This document shows positions 1 to 13,081 of a DNA stretch of 64,000 nt, one piece after another. This DNA is from Congeria kusceri. Its lineage: Eukaryota > Mollusca > Bivalvia > Myida > Dreissenidae. Both the position numbers and the translations under genes were made by a program. Where the stretch lies: positions 84,321,951 through 84,385,950 of the forward strand of contig CM051027.1 in the NCBI GenBank assembly GCA_027627225.1. The letters run 5' to 3'. Below the pieces are notes generated by a model. That model made no database searches. It was not told where the DNA came from and saw only the letters and a program-made list of their open reading frames with translations. Every line of letters begins with the position of its first letter. Position 1 is the first letter of the stretch.

Positions 1-962
1 CACCCGATTTGTCCAAAGCAACCAGTTCGTTGTCAACGTTGTAAATCCATTGATTCGCCGAAAAATTAGTTGGTCTAAAATGTAAACAGTTGAGGACGAG
101 TAGGCATGTATTATATATTATTGCCCAAATATAGAGGAAATATTTCCATAAATTGTATACCAGGTACGCATATCACAATGTACGCTTGATGGTCAAAATT
201 ATGGAAATACTTGACAGTATATAAACGCCAAGGCAATACTGTGGTTAAATATGCGAAATGCATAAATAGTTCACAGTTTAATTTGTTTGGATAAAGTAAT
301 TATTTATTATTCTACATTGCTTACTAAAATATTGTCAGTTGTCTTAGGTCCTGCAAATACCTTAGCACGTGTGTGTGTGCATCTCACGCGTTCCTTTTGA
401 AAAGGTAGATGTTTATTTCATACATTTCAAACATTAAATTTACTTGAATGCTAGACCACCATAGGTGAAAATCTGCGAACTTGTGCGCGACTTCAGATAG
501 GCATCCACTTGTTCGTTCGAGCTCGACGTGGAATATTTAGCTTCAAAATTGAACACGCTGAAGAAACTGGCGCTAGCGGAAGTAGCGATGGTAGTCTTTT
601 GATCTTTATATTTTCGAAGATAATCTAGTTGCAGCTGATCAACCTGAAAGAACGCTTAGATTTTATACTAACTTATGAAGCCAAGCAAGTAGGTTGCTAA
701 AGGAACCAATAAAGTAAGTAAAACAAAGTATTAAAATGTATTGTTGTTATTATTATTATTATTATTATTATTGTTATTATTATTATAAATTTTATTATTA
801 TTATTATTATTATTATAATAATAATTATTATTATTATTATTATTATTTGATTATTATAAGCATTATTATAGCAGCAGCAGCAATAGAAGTAGTAGTAGTA
901 ATAACAGTAGAGTAGTAATAGCAGTAGTAGTAGTAGTAGTAGTAGCAGTAGTAGTAGTAGTT

Positions 963-1031
<69 letters not shown>

Positions 1032-1033
1032 CT

Positions 1034-1081
<48 letters not shown>

Positions 1082-1127
1082 ACAGTAGAGTAGTAATAGC
1101 AGCAGTAGTAGTAGAAGTAGTAGCAGC

Positions 1128-1192
<65 letters not shown>

Positions 1193-1222
1193 CAGTAGTA
1201 GTAATAGTAGTAGTAGTAGTAA

Positions 1223-1290
<68 letters not shown>

Positions 1291-3278
1291 ACAGTAGTAG
1301 TAGTAGTAGTAACCAAATAAAACCCATACCTGAACGAGAGCCGCTCCCACATCGAGGCTGGTGATCACGTGGGTGCCGTAGTCCCGAACAAGCAGCTGAC
1401 TCTCGTAGCGAGCCAGGTTGGTGCGGTTCAGCAGGAGGCTGGCGGCGATCTTGTTCAGCCGCTTCCGAAACGAGTCGCTCACCGGCGTATCCGGCTCCAG
1501 TTTCGAGGCGTACTGCAGGTACCGCGCCTAAAGTAATTTATTATTATGATAAAATAACTGCAATTATTGATATATGTGATACAAACATGTCTTACTGCTT
1601 AAATGCTATTAATAAACACTCTTGAAAAATAAACTACTAGTATACGTATTAATTATTGTGTAAACAATTAAAAACGTTCTGCTAGATTATTTAATTAGAT
1701 ATACTTAAAATGTACGCATCGCTCATTTGTACTTAAAATGTACTAGTAATTCGAATAAATGTATGCTAATGCACTTAAAGCAAATATAAGTAATACTCCG
1801 AAATTTAAAAGCGAAATGATTTTTTTTAATAATTGCGCAATTAACTAAGTTGTAAGATACAAACGTGTATTCGCGTTGTGAATGACTTGTCGAGATGCTG
1901 CGAGGCTTTCACTTGCTGGTGCTCGTACGAAAAGGAGCCGCTGATCCCAACGTGCGGTAGGTTCAGGCCCACTTGGATGTTGATGGAGCGAGACAGCGTG
2001 CTGCAAAATGTCTGGGACCGTATTCACAAAGTTCCCTAGTGAAAACTTCAGTAATGTTCTTAAATTCATAAAATAACTTCAGTCTGTGGCTTTTTCGTGT
2101 ATTTGTCTTTTTACATTAAAATATCATAAACTAATATATATACATTTTTGTATATATGAGGTGTGTCGTGGGAAAACAGGGGTTAATGCATGTGCGTAAA
2201 GTGTCGTCCCGGATTAGCCTGTGCAGTCCGCATAGTCTAATTCAGGACGGCACTTTCCGCCTACAGTGGATTTTTGTTTAGTAGAGACTTCCTTCAAACA
2301 AAAAAATACCAAAGTGTGCCGTCCTGGATTAGCCTGTGCGTTAAAATTGTGCTTAGGAGCGTGGTAAATACTGATTCTGGGGGTTAAAGCACTCGAGATT
2401 AATCCAGTTTTAGTGAATTTTGCGTTATCATGAATCTAGTGTTAAAACAATATTCAGACCCGAATTCCATTTGATAGCGTGGCACAGTGTGCTGTTTAAG
2501 ATGACACATTGAACGCCTTGAAACAGTGATTATATATGTGTCGTGATTTAAATCATGAATCAAATAATAAAAATATATGTTCATTAAAGTAGGACAGCTG
2601 GCTCTAAAAGAAACCACTCAAATACAAATAAGTAAAGAAACTATTTTGTATATACATATGTATTTAACAGTATTTTTCTGCATCAAAAGCAAGCACTAAA
2701 TTTGAGGACAACAATTAAACATAATCCTGCACATTTACATTTAATTTACAGGTCTAAATAATTGCACATATCAATTTATCTGAAGAACCCCGCCCCACCT
2801 ATACTATTATACATAATTTATAATTTCAATAATACCTTTGTTGTGTATAGGAAAAACGATTCTTTTAAAATATATATTTGAACAATTTTACAAATATTCC
2901 AACAATAGCATACCTCGAGTAGCTACTCCAATGCTCAAATATGTCGGCGTTTGTTTCGATGTTACTTCTCTTCAGCGGCACAGTGAAGACGCCGTCCGGT
3001 AACAGGAAGCGCCCGTCCTCCGTGATGCGGCACTGAGAGAAGTTCAGCTTCGTGATCATTCCGGTCTCCTTGTTGCGCAAGTTGTCCCACCCGCCACCTG
3101 GCAACACCTCGAACCTGTACCGGGGCCCTGAGTTGCCCTGGAGACACGATCTAGGGTCTCCAGTGGGGTATGTTGCCGAAGGATGTGTGGTTTTTTCATT
3201 CTCCGCAATAGCCGTCGTCGCCAGGATCACCCACACGCGTACGGCGATTTTAAACACCGCCATGAGTGATGTTAACAC
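1..3278 (-). CDS. MPEG1: MPEG1-like (perforin-2) MACPF protein, 5' part, five exons, partial
   Basis: Pore-forming innate-immune effector of the macrophage-expressed gene 1 family, normally a membrane protein of phagosomal vesicles. Exons read by eye: 2914-3278, 1865-2000, 1330-1527, 444-643 and 1-74 (continues off the window). All junctions have GT/AG ends and their phases match (2, 0, 0, 2). The first exon begins with a hydrophobic signal peptide (about residues 1-25); ATG 3278 or the internal ATG five codons on could be the start. It then has the family segments LPGGGWDNLRN and SQCRITEDGRFLLPD. Exon 3 carries the MACPF signature YGTHVITSLDVGAALV (about residues 217-232). Exon 4 has YLKSRTSSQIFTYGG, and exon 5 ends in NELVALDKSG, both in the order seen in MPEG1. 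No stop or frameshift was seen across about 324 residues. The C-terminal half (rest of MACPF, P2 domain, membrane helix) lies outside. Most MPEG1 genes I recall have few introns, so this structure is notable. Confidence 0.9.
738..1310. repeat. Long trinucleotide microsatellite (ATT)n then (AGT)n
   Basis: Positions 738 to about 855 are imperfect ATT/ATA triplets. From about 880 to 1310 the tract is almost pure AGT with scattered AAC, AGC and AAG interruptions. It lies in the MPEG1-like intron between exons 1330-1527 and 444-643, and ends about 18 bp from the splice donor at 1328-1329. Because triplets rarely make stops, all reading frames on the minus strand look open (poly-Y, poly-T, poly-L). 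These are not proteins. Confidence 0.97.
2170..2360. repeat. Foldback dispersed repeat (gattagcctgtgcagtccgc family)
   Basis: An internal hairpin pairs aaagtgtcgtcccggattag (from about 2199) with the inverted ctaattcaggacggcacttt. A third, direct copy of the arm, gtgccgtcctggattagcct, follows near 2318. A related piece lies at 16685-16725. It sits in the first intron of the MPEG1-like gene. I recognise this as a common bivalve foldback repeat; the family name is unknown to me. Confidence 0.7.
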
Positions 3279-3339
3279 GATGCTTGTTGCCGCACAAATG
3301 AAGCTTCCGAAGAAAACGGAAGTTAAAGTAAAATGACGT

Positions 3340-5480
3340 TGATAAGAAGAGGAAGTTTTTTATAAATCAAAGTTCGTTTATTATTTGCCTTCTTCGCTTC
3401 TTGATACATGTGTATCTTTAGAGTGGATTACGTTTCTTAAACATTGGAATTCTTATAAAAGTCCCCCCCCCCCCACACACACACACACCCAAAAAAAACG
3501 AGGCATCATATAATTTCAAATATGCAGACACTTGGTCACCTCCTAATAAAACAAGATGTTGTCAGCAACATTTGTGTTGAAGCTCCGAATGTGAGCAACT
3601 AAAATTCCATGTGATACGTTAGGCAAATTGAGTTTCATGTGCCAAAGATGGTATAAGCCCTCATTCAACGCTTGCTAACGGAAATAATGTGCTATTTTAA
3701 TGAATAAACTCATTTACCATTTCGTTATTCGATAAACATACACGAGGAAAACCCTTGAACTATACTGTCGATTCGGGCTATGTAATATTATTCCTTACAT
3801 ATTCTCTAGACGGCGAATTTATTGAGGAATACGTTTGCCTAGCGCTGCCGTGTGCTATTGACTACGGGTATTACTCCTGTTTAATGCTTGTTTCATTAAT
3901 ATGTCCAGTTTGCAAACGAAAAAATGAAGAATTATCTATGTTCGATATTGTTATATAATTTTTCATCCATTAAAAGCGTTCCAAGCCTGCAGCGGAAACA
4001 AACCGGAAATTATTGAAAGGACTCCTTTTCTTGTATAGAAGTTTTCGGAATAACATGTACGTCAACCACATACGCTACGTTAACTACACAAAAGGGTTCG
4101 TCGAGACAAAAAAAATCGAAAAACTTCGTTAGTGTTGAAAGGCACTGATTTGATAATCACTATATAATGTTAATGCCGCATTAAAAGTGAGAATTGTCAA
4201 ATTTAGAATAACGGTTAAAACAGTCATTTAAATGTCTGGTAAAAGTGTATTATTGTATGCTATACACTGCGTCAGGAATCTATTTTATGTTTGGATACCT
4301 TTTAAAATAAAAACACCGATCCTCTAAGTAAACTGTTTATAAACACTTGCTTTGTGTATTTGCTAATCATTATGGCGACGCGGTCTTACTCCGAAAATTC
4401 ACCGTAATAAAACACGAGGAACTTCGGTTAGTTCCGTCGTGTTAACAATGTAAAAAATAGAGTAGAATTTAAACTAGTCGAATTCAATTTATTTTAAGAA
4501 ATTGTCAAATAGTTCTTGGTTATAATGTTTTATTTTATGTGTTTGTAACATTTTAATTAAACTTTTGGTGGTTGTATTAATTTGCTGCACCATATGTGTG
4601 CCTTTAATGACTTTAACAATAACAATACATAATTTGCAATGTACATTGGCATTAATATAGGTTACACTATTAAGTATATGTACGTGCAGCAAGAAGTGAT
4701 ATTATAGTCGATGACAGAAAACATATTAACATTAAACTGTTTGACGTCAGACTTTTATGAAATGACGATGTTGTATAATCCATATTTTGTACACCATATG
4801 TTTACATGAATAAAACACAAATGTGTATCCTTTTTGGAATGTGTTAAATACATTTGTCTTCATTATACTCACGGTGTGTAGTTTATTACAATTATAAAAA
4901 TGAAGATGTGCCAATATTTTTTTTTAATGTTTGACATTTTGAGACGAAAAAAAGACATAAATTATGTTAAACACGTCATGTTCGATGGTTCTGACTAGTT
5001 AACAAGAATTTAAGTCAGTAATTTCTGTGTTCTACACATAATAACACTGAACGAGCGTAACTATCATAATTTTCCAATAAAACATTTATAACCACTGTAT
5101 ATGACATATGTCATCTTCTAATAGCCCAGATTGCCAATGCTAACGGGTCGGGTATTTCATTGAAAGTTATTAGATGGTAATTAAGGTGCCGCATACATTT
5201 TAATTTGATATACTGGTTCTAATATACAATTTAATACTGTTGTATATTTAATATATTTGCAAAACATTCCGCAAAACATACCATAACAGGTTTTACGTGT
5301 AAATTTGGTAAAGTTATTTGGACCAATAGGTAAAGTTCATCTGACGTTATTTTATTAAATTTTATTGAAATGTAAGCGCACAATGCACTAACATTTTCAA
5401 TAACTACTAGTGAATGTTATAAAAGTCACTGATAATATTATGTAGACAGATTGTAGTTAAGACAAAATCTCAACAATATC
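3340..5480. other. Intergenic, no gene seen
   Basis: AT-rich sequence 5' of the MPEG1-like gene. It includes a poly-C plus (CA)n tract at 3463-3488. The short open frames here have no recognisable composition, start context or splice support. The promoter of the MPEG1-like gene should lie just above 3280, but I see no convincing TATA box. Confidence 0.5.
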
Positions 5481-5482
5481 TT

Positions 5483-6290
5483 TCAAAACTGCTCTGTTAA
5501 ATTTAAATTTATGTTGCTGTAAACATTTGAAGACTGAGTAGTTCCCAGTGTTACGCAACAGCGACCAACTGAGGTGCCTTCAGCGCTTTGGTTTATTTTG
5601 ATTGTGTATTCTTCATCAAACAGTAAAGAGTTGTTTAATTTGAAATAGCCCGGACCTGTTTTAAAGGTGTCAAAATTAATGTTACGGAAGACAATTGAAT
5701 GATCAGATTTAAAACCGGGACATATAGTACAGATTTTTGCATTGCTAATGAGCGAGGCCGACGGTAGAAAATAATCAAGTCTACCAAATATTTGAGAGTA
5801 TGTATTAGACTGCCATGTAAATTCTGTATTATGAGTTATAGTTTCTGTAATTGTCAATTAAGTCATGTATTTTTTTATTTCATTAAGTTTATCCGAACAT
5901 TTTTACTGGTATCTACCGGTATTCTCCCATTGAACGACTTTTTAAAGTCATGAACAACATTGAAGTCACCACCAATTATCGGAGAGAATTCATCTAGGTT
6001 AATAATAGTAATTTCTAATGTATTAAAAACTGATATAATAATCAGAATTTAGTGCGTATATGTTTACAAGAGCTATTTTTGTGTTGTTTATTATTAATTT
6101 AAAAACTTGAAGTATCCCGAGTATGACTTCATCATGTTCGACAATGTGTATTTCATTATGATCTTTTACTAAAATTCCAACCCCTAAACTGTTAGCAATT
6201 TGGCCACTAAAATGCATCCCTTCCCCAAAATGCATCTGATTTTCCCCATACCATAATCTTATATTAACATAGAGGACAGAGGGAGGACCT
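5483..6290 (-). pseudogene. LINE endonuclease domain relic (EEP fold)
   Basis: Fragments in shifting minus-strand frames follow the order of the apurinic-like endonuclease domain of non-LTR retrotransposons. A piece with GVGILVKDH and ALVNIYALNSD lies at 6235-6023. GGDFNVVHD follows at about 5985-5950, the classic GDFN motif. A C-terminal piece at 5857-5483 has GRLDYFLPS, PGFKSDHSIV and GPGYFKLNNSLL. Stops and frame changes separate them, so the copy is dead. No reverse transcriptase follows on the minus strand below 5483, so the copy is truncated. Confidence 0.8.
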
Positions 6291-6299
6291 ATGGTTTTA

Positions 6300-7780
6300 G
6301 TTTAAAACAGAAATAATTCAAAACAATCTTGAGTGCAAGGTATAAAAGCGAAAATACCAAAGATTATTTGAAATATTTAATGTTACTTATTTTAGTTGTA
6401 TAAAACATGATTGGATACTTAATTATAAAAGGGGTTTAATCTGTTTTGTATATTTTGGGTTAGTATATATCTAAGGTACTCGACTAACTAATGTAAAAAA
6501 AGCGTTAAAAATGCTTGAACAATTCAATCGCCATGTACACAAATGCACGGCACGGAGTTCGAACTCCCGCGTGCAAGCCAAAAAACGCCTACTCACGGAG
6601 GCACGTTTGCACGATGGGATCCTTAGTTTTGCCATAATTCAACACTGCGCATATTGCCCCGTGATCACATATGTGGCAATGTTTGCACCTATCCATTGTA
6701 CGGACCATAACTTTAACGCTTCCAAAACTCCATTGGAAATATTGTTTGAAAATATTCACACTACTGATTGACAGATCCATATCCGGAAAGACATGCATCT
6801 GAGGAAAACACTTGATCAACACCTGACCATTCACTCGTTTTGATGATAGAAACACCATGCTATAGTAGATATGGATAAAACCATCACTTTATATCCTTCC
6901 TAAATTCTTGATTTAACTTGATTTTATGCTCATTTATTTTCAAGCCATGCAAAAGGTATTGTGAGGGACCACATTTAGGTGTACTATTGAGACAAGCCGT
7001 CAATGTATCGGTTACCGAACAATGTTGAAAATGTGTGTGAATGATTATCAACAGGATTTAAACAGAAGCCAAGATCATGTAACTTGAGGTTTATGCGTGA
7101 AATTGACCACGAGGGAATCAAAATGCGAAAAGCACATCGACTACATAGGAGGAAGTACGTATCAAAGGGCCCAAACTCTGGCAAAAAAATGGATACGGTA
7201 AACTATATTCCTTTTGTATCCATGGTGATATAGATGGCTACAGTCGAAGGGTACTTTGACTTGAGGTGGCAAACAGTGACAATTTTTTCCGCAGTAGTTG
7301 CTTCGTATTTTACTTAAACAAAATAAAAGATTTTAGGCATTGCCTCCATTGCCTCCGGACTACTTCGTTGTGACAAAGATAGATCTACAGAACATTGAAA
7401 ACTGTCACTGCTGCAGCCATTTTTCAAATACAACGGTGTTGACAGCGTTTCTGACTTGAAAGGCTTCATGTATTTGAAAGTGTTTCGAATATGCGCATAT
7501 AATTTTGGCGGGGATTAATGAGCAATCAATGGTTGATTTAGTGGATTGCATGTTTCATTTATATGGTGGATGCAAATATGCTCAACAAAACAAACCGATC
7601 TTGTATTTCTTGTACCGGAAATCTATGGTGGTTACAACGTTTGCAATCGCATTTATCTGCATGACGTAGAGACACGTATGAAGCTGTACAGCGACAAGAA
7701 ACCTCTAGATGCCTGTTGTCAACATGTCGAGCCAGTTGTTAAGAAAGCAACGTATATTGTAATTATTTCAAAATCACATG
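6300..7780. other. Intergenic, no gene seen
   Basis: Short overlapping open frames occur on both strands (6511-6858 and around 7000-7180), but none has family resemblance or splice signals. There is no clear repeat structure either. Confidence 0.45.
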
Positions 7781-7789
7781 TTCTAACAA

Positions 7790-9030
7790 GCAAATCTCCT
7801 TTGGCCTAATATGTGACATTGACCTTTAAGCTAGGGACACAGGTCTTGCGTGCCACACGCTGTCTCCACATGGTGAACATTTGAGGCAAGTTTTTTTTTA
7901 CTATCCCTGATGTATGAAGAATTAACAGTCCGGATAAGCTGTATTACACCCAGATTTGACATTTAACCTTTATGTGTGACATTGACCTTTGAGCTAGGAA
8001 CACAGGTCTTGCTTGCGAAACGACGTCTCCATGTGAACACTGGTGGCAAGTTTAAACATTCCCTGATGAATAATGCATTTACAGTCAGGACAAGCTGTTT
8101 TATGCCCATATTTGACCTATGACCTCTATATGTGACCTTTGAGATAGGGACGCAGGTCTTGCACGAAACAGGCCCTGTCTACATGGTGAACATTTGTGGA
8201 AAGTTATTTAAAAATTCCCTGATTAATGCAGTTAGGCCAGAGTTTTTTATTTCTTGGTTCTTGGACATTTTTGGAAGTGTCCGGTTGAAGGAGGGAAAAT
8301 ATACAAAAAAAATATTTAAAAAATACAGAATTGAGTAAATTAATGACTAGAATTTCACAAATGGAAATGGACATTGATATTTAAATCTTAATGCATTATT
8401 ACTTACAAAAATCATAGTACACAACAACATTAACTTAATCACTACATGATAACCATGACCTTAATAATTTTTTTTGCATTCCGTGTAGCAGGTTGAAACC
8501 GTTTCACAAGGTCATTTTTATGATATCGGTTACATCCTACAATTTTTTTTTTCGCTATTTGGAAAAAATCGGGTCGGCGGATCCGAGAACCAAGAAATAA
8601 AAGAATTCTCGCCTTACAGTCCGGACAAACTGTATATTGCCGATATTTGACCTTTGACCTCAAAGTGTGAACTTGACATTTGAGCTATGGACACAGGTCT
8701 TGCGTGCTACAAGCCGTCTCCACATGGATAACATTTGTGGCAAGTTATTTAAAATTCCCTGATTAATGATAAAGTTACAGTTCAGACAAACTGTTGTATG
8801 CCCATATTTGACCTTTGACCGCCAAATGTGACTTTGACCTTTGAGCTAGGGACACAGGTCTTGCACGCGACACGCCGTCTCCACATGGTGAACATTTGTG
8901 GCAAGTTATTTTAAAATTTCCAGATTAAGTTACAGTTCGGACAAGATCGGGCGAACACACGCACGCACGGACGCACTCACGGACGGACGCACTCGCGGAC
9001 GGACACACTCACGCACATACACGGAAACGC
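7790..9030 (+). repeat. Diverged tandem units of a bivalve dispersed repeat
   Basis: At least five imperfect units of about 150 bp contain tgacctttgagctagggaca, caggtcttgc, cgtctccacatggtgaacat, ggcaagttattt, and ttccctgattaatg with acagtccggacaagctgt. Units begin near 7812, 7970, 8130, 8650 and 8820. The array is interrupted at about 8230-8640 by unrelated AT-rich DNA. It ends in a GC-rich acgcacggacgcactc run at 8946-9020, typical of the 3' end of such elements. Confidence 0.8.
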
Positions 9031-9059
9031 AGTTGTGACAACTAAGTCGAGTTAACCGC

Positions 9060-10310
9060 TAGCGGGCTGGACAACAATGTACTTATTAAAGGAACATTTC
9101 AATTGTTATCCCTGGACCGTATACGGCCCATGAAAACTGACGAAGCGTTTGCTTTGTATACTCGAGCATCAAGACTGGATGACGTTTTATCCCCGAAACC
9201 GAGATTGGCTGATGAATTGAGTTCTGTCTGCATATACATGCATGTACTCGTATGCGCTTTATTTGAAAATTCAATTAACTGAAATTTACATTTAAATGAA
9301 AAATGTATTTCAATTGACGGATAATTAATTTGATTTTCAGACAAAATAATGATACACATATACAATTTTAATATGACAAATAAGCTTGCAATGATATGTA
9401 GTTGTTGTAGTACCCTGTTCATTCTTTTCCATCAGGAACAAACTATATATATTCTGTTATAATGGACGGTTGTGATTGGAATAAGGAAAAAAGCAAAGTT
9501 TTAACCCTACACAAAAATAACTTATAAATATTATTACTTTTTTCGTCATTTAGCGTCATCCGAAAAAACCCGCTGACATCGATGTGTGTACGATAAACGA
9601 ACAGAGTGCTGCGCGCATTTTCAAAGAATAGTACATACACATTTACGAGTACTTATAAAGCTTTAAAGTTATAATCGGTAATAGTTACATTTACTAAAAC
9701 ATTGCTCACATTTGTTGCGGGCGCCCTACGAGTTTTGGCCAATATCGTACGGTATAACTGATTTCTAAAATAGGAAACATTTTTAGATTTTGCAAACTTT
9801 CTGTGTTGTGATCGCATTTTCTACAGGTTCTATACGAGGTCAGCGCGACATATGAAATGGGTCTTTCCTGTACGTTAATTGTACGGTGCACATAAAACGT
9901 CGGTCGGAAGTCAGGCCGCACGATTTTAAGGAATTCACAAGGCCATCATACGGAGCCCGCACAGATAATTATTATCGTGGGACTCCTGCACGGATGTCCC
10001 TACATATTAATGCGGCACATACTGATATCGCACAACGCATCAACCATGGCTTAGCCTTCACAGTTCTTCTAATAGAAATACGACACAAAACTCGTTTCGC
10101 CGACATTAAGACTGTATTCATGGTTTCTGGGATATTGGGACAATTTTGTACATAAAAGCAGGTGTCACAGCTTACCTGCGCTTGGAACTGTTCTGCACAT
10201 TTACTCGATGAGCTAATTCGACCCAAGGTTCCTGGAAATCCTTCAAGGAGTATTAGAGTGTATCGAGCACAGATAAACTCCAAGTTTCGAACATTTGGCC
10301 TTAAATTGTA
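9060..10310. other. Intergenic, no gene seen
   Basis: Overlapping open frames on both strands at 9086-9640 and 9706-10283 lack domains, splice context or codon-like GC contrast. Nothing else was recognised. Confidence 0.4.
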
Positions 10311-10319
10311 TTATTAACC

Positions 10320-10790
10320 TTGAGTTGGCGCGCTTTGTACAGGAGTTCTGTATCTTTGAGAACATTTGACCCAAGTTTCATGAAAAAAACCTTCATTGGA
10401 ACACGAGATTTACCTCAAAACAAAGATTATCATTTGTGTGCATTTTATATCACAAAGTGCTCAGGGTGATCTTTTGTGACAGGTTTTGTCCGTTATGAGT
10501 TCACAATTTCTTTACCGCTCAAAACTGGGTCTTGTGGGATTGAAACTAGTTCGCCAGTTTAAAAAAAACTTGTGAATTCCCTTAAGGCCATTGCTTTGGC
10601 CCAATCTTGAAACTTGGTCAGAATGGATGTCTTGATGGTATATCGATCCGGTTCAAAACTTGATCACATGAGGTCCAAAAGTTGGTAAATTATAGATCAA
10701 ATCTTAGAAAATCCTTATGAACACCAGAGGCCTCATTTTTTTGACAAATCTTCATACTCAGGTTGCGATATAGGGTAATTATTTAATTGT
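10320..10790 (+). repeat. Dispersed repeat related to the 44.1-44.8 kb family
   Basis: Contains phrases such as ggcccaatcttgaaacttgg, tcagaatg, ggttcaaaacttgatcacat and gaggtccaaaa. Diverged versions of these recur in tandem at 44100-44830. Non-coding. Confidence 0.5.
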
Positions 10791-11082
10791 CTTCATGTTA
10801 TTAATTAAAAGACATAACTCTTATAATTTTCTGATCCCAATAGTGATACAATGTACATATTTGTTATCATGTTTTATGGAATTCCATCTTTTAGTTACCA
10901 AGATGACTCCAGACGGACAATAGCAAAACTATTTGTATATACCCTTTACCAATTTTATCAAGTCTGATAATTTTATTAAACAAGTGGTATTTGAGATGTC
11001 GTATAAACAAAACTGCTGATCAGCAAATGGACTGACGGGCTATTGGATGAATGCCGGATAACGCACTAACTCAAAAGCTTAC

Positions 11083-11222
11083 ATGGAGAAGTCCATTCAG
11101 GACCGAGCCCACCTGCTTCTGACCAAGCTGGACAAGGTGTCGCCCTTGGACGTCAAGTACCACGAGTATGACTAGAACCTCAACAACCCGGGGCCCACCT
11201 ACGACCTCTCCGAGACCTCATG
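11083..11222 (+). pseudogene. GC-rich coding-like scrap, unrecognised
   Basis: A short block much richer in GC than its surroundings reads from an ATG as about 30 residues, including DRAHLLLTKLDKV and DVKYHEYD. It then has an in-frame TAG, continues as NLNNPGPTYDLSE, and stops at a TGA. The composition and continuity across the stop suggest a fragment of a real gene, such as a retrocopy or orphan exon. I do not recognise the family. Confidence 0.4.
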
Positions 11223-11561
11223 AAAATGGACAATGACATGAGCTGAAACAGATTAAATGATTTTAGGCTAAGGAACAAATTGCATCCAGAAAAATGCACT
11301 TAGGTGAAGGTCTTTCACGTAATAATTCCCTTTTTATTGCAATTTAAATATCGTTGTTTCAAATTGTGCCATTGAGGTCAAGTGTTTAGAATAATATATT
11401 TTCTTGAATAAAAAGCCTGTTAATCACATATCTTGGCTAATTGCACATACACAAACTCTACTAAATTTTCATGTTGAGTGAAATTATCTGTTTCAAATGC
11501 CAAAACAGACGTTTCAAATTCAGTGTCATACTTGTACACTTCTGTTGTTAATGTTATTTAA

Positions 11562-11909
11562 TTATAAAATGTAAATTGCTATAGCCAAGATTATAAAATG
11601 TAAATTGCTATAGCCAAGATTATAAAATGTAAATTGCTATAGCCAAGATTATAAAATGTAAATTGCTATAGCCAAGATTATAAAATGTAAATTGCTATAG
11701 CCAAGATTATAAAATGTAAATTGCTATAGCCAAGATTATAAAATGTAAATTGCTATAGCCAAGATTATAAAATGTAAATTGCTATAGCCAAGATTATAAA
11801 ATGTAAATTGCTATAGCCAAGATTATAAAATGTAAATTGCTATAGCCAAGATTATAAAATGTAAATTGCTATAGCCAAGATTATAAAATGTAAATTGCTA
11901 TAGCCAAGA
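11562..11909 (+). repeat. 29-bp minisatellite, 12 near-identical copies
   Basis: The unit ttataaaatgtaaattgcta+tagccaaga is repeated 12 times at an exact 29-bp period (11562 to 11909). I saw no internal variation while reading. It starts after ttatttaa and ends before tagatggtgagg. The homogeneity implies recent expansion or gene conversion. Confidence 0.98.
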
Positions 11910-12289
11910 TAGATGGTGAGGAAAGACAAGGATTAGTAAGTTACTAGTATCTGATGTGTGTTGAGTGAGAAATATATGTGCTGAATTGGTGATAATGACA
12001 CTGTGTCTAGCATGTCTAACAGTATAATTATTATTCCTTATGCATATTGTGTGAAATATATGCAGATTTTCATAAGTAGCTTTTTTTCAATAGTCTTTAT
12101 GCTATCTGTGATGTTCTATATAACTGCAGAGTTATTTAGAACGAACAAAATGTGCACTGGATACAAAACTATTGTTCGTTTGATTACTTTCATTGTAAGA
12201 TTATGTTTTTTTCGAGATTGTTACTTTCTCATTTAATTTTGTAAATATGTATTCAATTTCAAAACAAAATCTGGTATTCCTTTCTTACT

Positions 12290-12610
12290 AAGTGTGGGAA
12301 GATCGGATGTAGAACCCTAATACATTTCTGTGGTGAAAGCATTCCTTGACAATGACAGCATTAGTGGTGGGTTTTCAGACGCTCTAGATTGGTGGATGGT
12401 TTTTCCCTCACACAGTCAAGGCCTTTTTCACCTCTTCGGAAAGGGGCACTTGGCCCTCAGTTTGGGGAAAAATAGCGTTATTTTTGGCGTTATGGGGAAA
12501 AAGTATCATAGCAGGGGAATGAAAAATCCTGGGCTAAAATCAGTTTTAGGGGGAAACTGCATGATTTGACAGCATTTTTATGAGGGGATGACGCCTTATA
12601 ACGGCCCCTA
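12290..12610. repeat. Possible diverged relative of the 48669-49464 element
   Basis: Runs such as ggggaaaaatagcg, atggggaaaaagtatcat and gggctaaaatcag+ttttagggggaaact resemble, in reverse complement, the cccccattttaggcc and aaatttccccc phrases of the 48.7-kb element. A third similar patch lies at 60105-60185. Open frames here are fortuitous. Confidence 0.3.
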
Positions 12611-13081
12611 CTATAGAAGGAAAAAAAAGCAATGAGCCAATTGCAAGTAGACCTGAAACTTTATAGGAAGGTTTTCATCATGTGAAGATTTGCATTTCAA
12701 ATTATGTTTAGACTTTCATATAGTATGACGAGACTTACATCCTTTGATACATCTATGAATCCACGATGCATGCTTTAACTCAAAGAGCATAACAGTTGTA
12801 TATGTAGCATGTTTTACTTTAATATCTTAAAGTAGCTGACATGAATCTTTTAAGGTGCATTATTTTGTAAGGGTGGCTGTTTTTTCCATTTCACTCTCAA
12901 GATGAGTTCTTGCTCCTTATTCAGAAACTTATAATGATCATTAAAGCAGAATAATGAGTGGTGCAAGTATCTATCCACATTTTTGTCTACACCTTTGGAA
13001 CTTAAGATAACTGTTATGGCGGTGCTTTCTTTATTGTGATGATACAAAGTCCAGGTGTACATAACTAAACACATAGAGGAT

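Noticed and set aside
697..1482. Long minus-strand frames of poly-Tyr, poly-Thr and poly-Leu
   Set aside because: Produced by the AGT/ATT trinucleotide array. Only 1330-1527 is a real exon, and the array is intronic.
3052..3336. Plus-strand open frame opposite the MPEG1-like first exon
   Set aside because: Antisense shadow of a well-supported exon with a signal peptide and MPEG1 motifs.
9706..10283. Overlapping 70-103-codon frames on both strands
   Set aside because: No recognisable motif, start context, splice sites or composition difference from surrounding DNA.
11562..11909. CRISPR-like array (29-bp repeats)
   Set aside because: Repeats are head-to-tail with no spacers, and the DNA is eukaryotic. 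It is a minisatellite.
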